From an uncultured Actinomycetes bacterium (GTDB lineage Bacteria; Actinomycetota; Actinomycetes; Nanopelagicales; Nanopelagicaceae): 64,000 nt of DNA. A program made the translations under genes and the position numbers. The DNA lies in NCBI GenBank assembly GCA_903834515.1, contig CAILJM010000006.1, forward strand, positions 1-64,000. Direction: 5' to 3'. The notes below the pieces were generated by a model. That model had not been told where the DNA came from and did no database searches. It saw only the letters and a list, made by a program, of their open reading frames with translations. This document shows, piece by piece, positions 56,606 through 61,092 of the stretch (position 1 is its first letter; each line of letters starts with the position of its first letter).

Positions 56606-57599
56606 TTCGATGCGAATAAGAGGAGTTCGCTACGAGTAGTCGACCCGATCGATTCGACTCAACATAGTTAGCGATATGAGTTGCCAACATAGCCGCGATG
56701 AGGGATGCGGCGGGTGCCGGCAACTCTTTTGATTCTCGAGGAATTGCCAGCTCAGCAAGATCACTTGGCAAAGCATCTCTGCGATGAAGTGAGATGCAAT
56801 GCAGGCAAGGTCCACCGCCCGGTGAGATGATGGGGGAGATTTCGATGCAGCCGCCCACCACATCACTCACGGCAAGATGCGATTGACCCTCACTTTGCCA
56901 TTGTTGAATTGAGTCAGCATGCGGAGGAGTTGTAGCAACTACAAGCTGCGCCGCACCTGCGCTACGAAAGCTCTTCTTCAACGGCGAATCACTCTCTATC
57001 TGAGTTAACCGCACGAGCTCAGCATGATGACGCGCTTTATTTATCGCCAGATGTGCTGAAGTCACGGTCATGGCGTTTATATCTTGCGCCTGGAGAAGAG
57101 TGTGATCTCGAGGATCAAGCGTGAGTTTAATTTCTCGAAAGCCACTTGCTGATAGCAGAGCAAGGAGATTTCTGCCTATGCGGTTATCTCCGAAAATTTC
57201 GATAGGGAACTCACCTCGATGCCGCCATTCGCAGAGGCCACCATCATCAGAGCGATGTGAAATGAGCGAGCGCTCAATCTCGCCACGAAGGTAGGAATGA
57301 GAGTGATGCTGCAAGTGACTCTCTCTTTCGATCAATTCGATCTTCTGGTTCACCTCAATCAACTCAACTACCCCAAGCTCAATAAGTCGCTGGATAGAAG
57401 TTTCGACAAGGTCTAACTCGATCGCCAGATGAGAGGCGATCTCCTGCATCGTCAAAGTACCGGTGCAAATGCGAACGAGTGGCAGATAGGGAATAACTTC
57501 GAGCAGGATTCCTTCGCGTGAATCACCAACGTATAACTGGTGTTGATCTCGCGGAATGGCGCGCAATCCGGATTTAAGTCGAGGCGCAAGAATGGGCAT
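56505..57599 (-). CDS. ThiF/MoeB-like protein of the TOMM leader-binding type
   Basis: About 364 residues. An N-terminal winged-helix-like region (IASHLAIELDLVETSIQRLI) is followed by a ThiF-type fold (PIEIFGDNRIGRNLLALLSA) and zinc-type Cys motifs GGGPCLHCISLHR and HPECGCVDV at the end. It resembles the actinobacterial E1-like proteins named cyclodehydratase or leader-peptide-binding, placed near whiB7 in mycobacteria. The normal Walker-like ATP site of E1 enzymes is weak. No RiPP precursor was found nearby. The open frame starts at TTG 57617; ATG 57599 (MPILAPRLKSGLRAI) was chosen. Confidence 0.8.
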   Translation of the reverse strand: MPILAPRLKSGLRAIPRDQHQLYVGDSREGILLEVIPYLPLVRICTGTLTMQEIASHLAIELDLVETSIQRLIELGVVELIEVNQKIELIERESHLQHHSHSYLRGEIERSLISHRSDDGGLCEWRHRGEFPIEIFGDNRIGRNLLALLSASGFREIKLTLDPRDHTLLQAQDINAMTVTSAHLAINKARHHAELVRLTQIESDSPLKKSFRSAGAAQLVVATTPPHADSIQQWQSEGQSHLAVSDVVGGCIEISPIISPGGGPCLHCISLHRRDALPSDLAELAIPRESKELPAPAASLIAAMLATHIANYVESNRSGRLLVANSSYSHRINLLDPCVPIARLKWNLHPECGCVDVRRRASPR

Positions 57600-57695
57600 T
57601 CGCGCAGAATGGCTCAAAAATCCAGGAAGTTAGTTGCCTTCATCTGAGGTGTGGGAAAACTATTCCTCGTTTATCTGAACGTGCACTCACATGAA

Positions 57696-57751
57696 AACAC
57701 CCCGCACACTCGTCCGCAATCGATGAGATCGAGGAGAGAGTACGGGGTGTT
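57696..57751 (-). repeat. Long-range inverted repeat downstream of the zinc-ribbon gene
   Basis: AACACCCCG (57696-57704) is complementary to CGGGGTGTT (57743-57751), forming a stem with a 38-nt interior. Read on the minus strand it ends in GGTGTTTTC, so it may be a second, weaker terminator after 57752-57768. Confidence 0.45.
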
Positions 57752-57769
57752 AAAAGCCGTGGGCTTTTT
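57752..57769 (-). terminator. Intrinsic terminator after the DUF5679 gene
   Basis: AAAAGCC (57752-57758) and GGCTTTT (57762-57768) form a stem with a 3-nt loop. It lies 4 nt past the stop on the minus strand and carries T-runs on both strands. Confidence 0.7.
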
Positions 57770-57772
57770 AGA

Positions 57773-57931
57773 TTATGCCTTGCCCAAAATGCGATTGACC
57801 TTGGTGCCACAGACTGGGCAGATGCCCTGCGCCATGCGACGGCCAGAATCAGAGACTTTGACGTGTCCTTCGAAGGCACGCTTCTCTTTGCACTTTACGC
57901 AGTAGGCCTCGCCTTTGTATTCCTCAGCCAT
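57773..57931 (-). CDS. DUF5679 zinc-ribbon protein (52 aa)
   Basis: A 52-residue protein, MAEEYKGEAYCVKCKEKRAF at the start and GICPVCGTKVNRILGKA at the end. The two C-x2-C pairs form a zinc ribbon. It matches DUF5679, a small conserved actinobacterial family of unknown role. A strong AGGAGGG Shine-Dalgarno lies 5-6 nt before ATG 57931, and a terminator follows, so it is a single-gene unit. Confidence 0.92.
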   Translation of the reverse strand: MAEEYKGEAYCVKCKEKRAFEGHVKVSDSGRRMAQGICPVCGTKVNRILGKA

Positions 57932-58059
57932 AATGACCCTCCTATCGCCGCATCACTCGTTCAACTTCTCGGGTGCTTCCCAAGCTGAGCGTGCGTACAT
58001 GCTGAGGGTACCCTCGCAGCCTCGCCTTGTGGGGGATATTGAGGGGATCTGAGGAAGAT

Positions 58060-58848
58060 TTATGGGCGGCTTTGCTCCGCCTTCGAATAATTCGCATCAT
58101 GGGCAGAGGGGGCATCAAGCGCAAAGTGGGCATCTTGCGGCGCAATCTCCTCTGGCGGAGCCCCTAAACCAGCCTCAAAGCCCTCTAGGAAGGCCTCGGC
58201 GCGCTCTAGATCGGGGTAGCGGGAGAGCAGATCATGAAATTCCTCGCCATGATGAGGAATTCGAAGGTGGATGAGCTCGTGGAAGATGACGCACTTCAGG
58301 ACATAGGCAGGTGCGCTCGCAAGCCGCTCGGCGATTCGGATGCTGGCGTCGACCGTTGTACAACTTCCCCAACGCCCCTGCATCGCTCGCCAGGTGATCG
58401 ACGCCGGGCGCTCGTGAAACTCTGGGAGGTATTGGGCGATCAGCTCAAGAGCTAGGGCGTGAAGCTCTTCATTGCCGCGTCGAGACTTAGCCTCACGCGA
58501 GAGGACGAGTGCGATCATCTCGGGGATGAGTGAGATCTCATCGCGACGAGAGGTGCGATCAGGAATATGAATTTCGATGATGCCATTGCTGCGAAAGGCG
58601 CTCACTCCGCGCTTGCGCCTTGCGGATCTGACGACTCTAAATTCCGGAAGGGAGCGATCAAGCTCGGCCCGCTCTTGGCGGGTGGATTTTGGTGTAGCTG
58701 GGCGACTGGTCAGCCCTTGGGTAGCCTTCTTAACCTGCTCGGCCGAGGGAGCGCCTCGATCGAAATGCGTTGAGTGTGGAGTTGCTGGCACGGCGGGGAA
58801 GATATCGGTAAAGAATTGCTCTTGGATAAAGTTCTCCACCGACTTCAA
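58060..58848 (-). CDS. YgjP/WLM-like zinc metallopeptidase
   Basis: A 262-residue protein. The C-terminal half carries WRAMQGRWGSC, the zinc motif CVIFHELIHLRIPHHGEEF and a downstream Asp/Glu, the DUF45 (YgjP, M48-like) pattern. The N-terminal 110 residues are Pro/Arg-rich and less conserved. Substrates of this family are unknown. The frame starts at TTG 58848, or GTG 58839; neither has a clear ribosome-binding site. DnaA-box-like 9-mers lie immediately upstream. Confidence 0.86.
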   Translation of the reverse strand: MKSVENFIQEQFFTDIFPAVPATPHSTHFDRGAPSAEQVKKATQGLTSRPATPKSTRQERAELDRSLPEFRVVRSARRKRGVSAFRSNGIIEIHIPDRTSRRDEISLIPEMIALVLSREAKSRRGNEELHALALELIAQYLPEFHERPASITWRAMQGRWGSCTTVDASIRIAERLASAPAYVLKCVIFHELIHLRIPHHGEEFHDLLSRYPDLERAEAFLEGFEAGLGAPPEEIAPQDAHFALDAPSAHDANYSKAEQSRP

Positions 58849-58851
58849 GAG

Positions 58852-58883
58852 TTATCCCCTGGTTCTCCACAGAGTTATCAACA
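58852..58883 (+). promoter_or_regulatory. Cluster of DnaA-box-like 9-mers
   Basis: TTATCCCCT (58852), TTCTCCACA (58863) and TTATCAACA (58875) resemble TTATCCACA with 2, 1 and 1 mismatches. They are spaced 11 and 12 nt, about one helical turn. TTCTCCACC at 58832 continues the series inside the neighbouring gene. Confidence 0.4.
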
Positions 58884-59270
58884 AGGCGATGATAACAATT
58901 GAAATTTTCTCCTACTTATCGAGAAATCTCGAGTAATGAGCGCTTGAGTCGCGCATCTATTTCAACTGAAACTTTCATGGAAGCTGACGCGTATTAATGG
59001 CTTATTTATGGCTTATTAATCATGGATGGCGAGCGAATATAAGTTACGGGTGTGGCTTAATAAATTTGATTTACGAGCCGAATGAGCATAGGTTTTCGCC
59101 TACGAAGTCCTCGGATAACCGTTCATTATCAGCAAGGGGAAGGCTGATAAAGAATCGTGCGGCCGGGGGCTTCGCTTTTTTATAGAACCATCTAGCCCCA
59201 ACTAGCACCATCTAGGGCCATTACTTTCTGAGCGGATTAGATCAAGCCGCTCAGGTCATACTGCGTCGTG
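58884..59270. other. 387-nt intergenic region, possible small RNA on the plus strand
   Basis: No convincing gene was found; a 62-codon frame at 58997-59185 has no recognisable content. The region is AT-rich near 58990-59070, with repeated GGCTTAT/GGCTTATT. A perfect hairpin TTATCAGC/GCTGATAA (59126-59150) precedes a terminator at 59159-59181. ACCATCTAG occurs twice (59188 and 59208 area). AGATCAAGCCGCTCA near 59238 duplicates the last codons of the next gene. Confidence 0.5.
59159..59181 (+). terminator. Orphan intrinsic terminator on the plus strand
   Basis: GCG-GCC (59159-59164) pairs with GGC and CGC (59168-59175, two bulged T), followed by TTTTTT. No plus-strand gene ends nearby, so it implies a short noncoding transcript. 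Confidence 0.55.
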
Positions 59271-60539
59271 CTAGATCAAGCCGCTCAAATCATCTGGAAC
59301 TGTCGTGCTCTTTAAGAATTGCGCTGGATTACTTAAGTCAGAGCTTCTAGGCAAGAGCGCAGCATCCTCCCAGCGATGGTCTCGCTCCTCCATGCCTGCA
59401 AGCGTTGCTACCTCTCCCCAGAAAATTGCAGCCTCTCTCATCCTTCTCGGAGAAACTTCTAAGTTGAGTAAGGATTTGAAGAGCTGTTGAGTTGGCGAAT
59501 TGGTAACGCGGGATCGACGAACAACTTCCTCTAAAGCTGGCAGCGAGGGCAGGCGATCCTTTGCCGCTGATGAAACGATGTGATCAATCCATCCCTCAAT
59601 CAAGGCAAGTGCCATCTCGAGCTTCTCAAGTGCAGCAGATTGCTGTTCTGATTGCTCTGGAACAAACATTCCGCTGGTGATCGCTAAATTAATTGACTCT
59701 GCATTCTCAATATCGAGCGCACCAGATGAAATTGCCTCTTCTGCTTGTCGTGAAATTGCCTCCATATCGATTGTGATGCCGCGACCGTAGGAGGCGATCG
59801 CCTCTTGCATATATGTCGCCAGCCATGGCGCGTGCGTAAAGAGCCGAGTAGCAGCTGATTCGCGCAAGGCAAGAAAGATTGATATTTCACTCGGCGGAAG
59901 ATCAAGCCCTTCGCCCCAAGCTGCAATATTCTGTGGAATCAGATGAGTTTCGCAATGAGCGAATAATGGGAGAGCAACATCATTTGCACCTGTGACTTTC
60001 ACCGCAAGCGCGCCAACAGATTGACCTAGTTGAGTAGCGATCATCGCGCCCATAAATCCGCGCATCATTGGCATTATGCCACCCGCAGTTAATGGATTGC
60101 CGCCCAAGATTGAGTTGAATGCAGGTATTGCAAGATCAGGGATTGGATTATTTGGATCTTCATCCTCACCAGCAAAATCCATTCCACTGACAAGTTTTGA
60201 GAGAGCAGAGGCCATTCCCTCTGCCAAGGGTTCGACAAGTTTCTGCCAGCCGCTGATAGAAGAATCGAGCCAATCTTTTCGACTCCATGCGATATCTCGA
60301 GGTGACGAGACCGCCGGAAATATTGTTGCGCTATCCAACCAATTATTAGCGATCTCCAACGCTTCACGGACCGAGTCGAGATCTGCGGTTCCGACGGGAA
60401 TTACCGAGTGCGATGCAAGTGCATTTCGAGCGCTATCGCGCAGCGCCTGCGTTGCAATCATTGGAAGATTATTTGTAGAAGATGTGAAATCAGGCTGAGA
60501 GAAATCCCCACCCGGGGTAAAGCCAAAATTACCGCTCAT
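59271..60539 (-). CDS. DUF2342 family protein (putative zinc-dependent metalloprotease)
   Basis: A 422-residue actinobacterial protein of the DUF2342 family (Rv3195-like), named from homologues as zinc-dependent metalloprotease or F420-associated hydrolase. Family features are GFMGAMIATQLGQSVGALA, LALRESAATRLFTHAPWL and GWIDHIVSSAAKDRLPSLPA. The putative metal helix reads RESAATRLF, where relatives have His residues, so metal binding is doubtful. ATG 60539 has GGGAGA 8-9 nt upstream. It neighbours UPF0182 as in mycobacteria, but the intervening PDZ-protease gene is absent. Confidence 0.85.
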   Translation of the reverse strand: MSGNFGFTPGGDFSQPDFTSSTNNLPMIATQALRDSARNALASHSVIPVGTADLDSVREALEIANNWLDSATIFPAVSSPRDIAWSRKDWLDSSISGWQKLVEPLAEGMASALSKLVSGMDFAGEDEDPNNPIPDLAIPAFNSILGGNPLTAGGIMPMMRGFMGAMIATQLGQSVGALAVKVTGANDVALPLFAHCETHLIPQNIAAWGEGLDLPPSEISIFLALRESAATRLFTHAPWLATYMQEAIASYGRGITIDMEAISRQAEEAISSGALDIENAESINLAITSGMFVPEQSEQQSAALEKLEMALALIEGWIDHIVSSAAKDRLPSLPALEEVVRRSRVTNSPTQQLFKSLLNLEVSPRRMREAAIFWGEVATLAGMEERDHRWEDAALLPRSSDLSNPAQFLKSTTVPDDLSGLI

Positions 60540-60590
60540 GGTTTTATTCTCCCAACACTTTTCGATTTTCGTATCTTCAACAACGATAAT

Positions 60591-60610
60591 GGCGGAATAA
60601 ATATTCCGCC
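60591..60610. promoter_or_regulatory. Perfect palindrome, candidate operator
   Basis: GGCGGAATA and TATTCCGCC are separated by 2 nt. The site lies between the divergent genes starting at 60539 and 60680 and has the form of a dimeric regulator site. Confidence 0.45.
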
Positions 60611-60620
60611 CATTGTGAAT

Positions 60621-60670
60621 GGCGCGCTTTAAAGATAGTGAGCGCGACCGTCGGCGCGCTTTAAAGATAG
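60621..60670 (+). repeat. Direct repeat of an 18-nt unit carrying part of a promoter
   Basis: GGCGCGCTTTAAAGATAG occurs at 60621-60638 and 60653-60670 (32-nt period). In the second copy the final TAG begins TAGAGT (60668-60673), 6 nt before ATG 60680, the likely -10. Confidence 0.85.
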
Positions 60671-60679
60671 AGTAGGACC

Positions 60680-60997
60680 ATGAGCGCCTCGAGCAGCACG
60701 AAGAGCATGAGTAGCATGCACGAGAGCCTTCGCGTCTCCGATGCGGTAAATACGCTGAATGCACATGGCAACCCAGCCTTCGCTGCTCTCATCTGGTGGC
60801 TCGTTCCACTCTTTGCTGTAACTGGGGCGATCATCTATGTGATTTGGGTATCGCGCTTCAAAGATAAGTATGAGAGCGAAACCAATAGGTCGGTAAGCGC
60901 CTTTCAGGCCTTTCAGCGTAGCTTTGAGGAGCCCGCTAGCCGTGAGGTAAAGGTGAGGGAGCTGCCCGAATCTGGCGAAGAGGAACCTGCTTCCTAG
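60680..60997 (+). CDS. Small single-pass membrane protein
   Basis: A 105-residue protein with a Ser/Met-rich N-terminus, one transmembrane helix (FAALIWWLVPLFAVTGAIIY, about 33-58), a basic-acidic cytoplasmic segment (VSRFKDKYESETNR) and an acidic tail ending in EEEPAS. I do not recognise a named family. TAGAGT 6 nt upstream of the ATG suggests a leaderless transcript. A 15-nt tandem repeat begins at its stop codon. Confidence 0.75.
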   Translation: MSASSSTKSMSSMHESLRVSDAVNTLNAHGNPAFAALIWWLVPLFAVTGAIIYVIWVSRFKDKYESETNRSVSAFQAFQRSFEEPASREVKVRELPESGEEEPAS

Positions 60998-61065
60998 GCT
61001 TGAACTTCGCAGGCTCGAACTTCGCAGGCTCGAACTTCGCAGGCTCGAACTTCGCAGGCTCGAAG
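60996..61065 (+). repeat. 15-nt tandem repeat, about 4.7 copies
   Basis: Unit AGGCTCGAACTTCGC: the first copy (60996-61010) has one change (T for C), three exact copies follow (61011-61055), then a 10-nt partial. It overlaps the preceding stop codon and lies 28 nt before the UPF0182 start. Confidence 0.95.
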
Positions 61066-61092
61066 TGATCGTAAAACGATAGAGTTTGAACC

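Noticed and set aside
56505-57599. A ribosomal peptide (TOMM) biosynthetic cluster around the ThiF-like gene
   Set aside because: No precursor peptide, YcaO, dehydrogenase or exporter gene is adjacent; neighbours are conserved housekeeping genes.
60996-61065. TCGAAC units as SOS (LexA) boxes
   Set aside because: Actinobacterial LexA sites need TCGAAC-N4-GTTCGA; here the half-site repeats in direct orientation every 15 nt with no inverted partner at the right spacing.
61000-61065. CRISPR-like array
   Set aside because: The repeats are contiguous with no spacers, and no cas genes are present.
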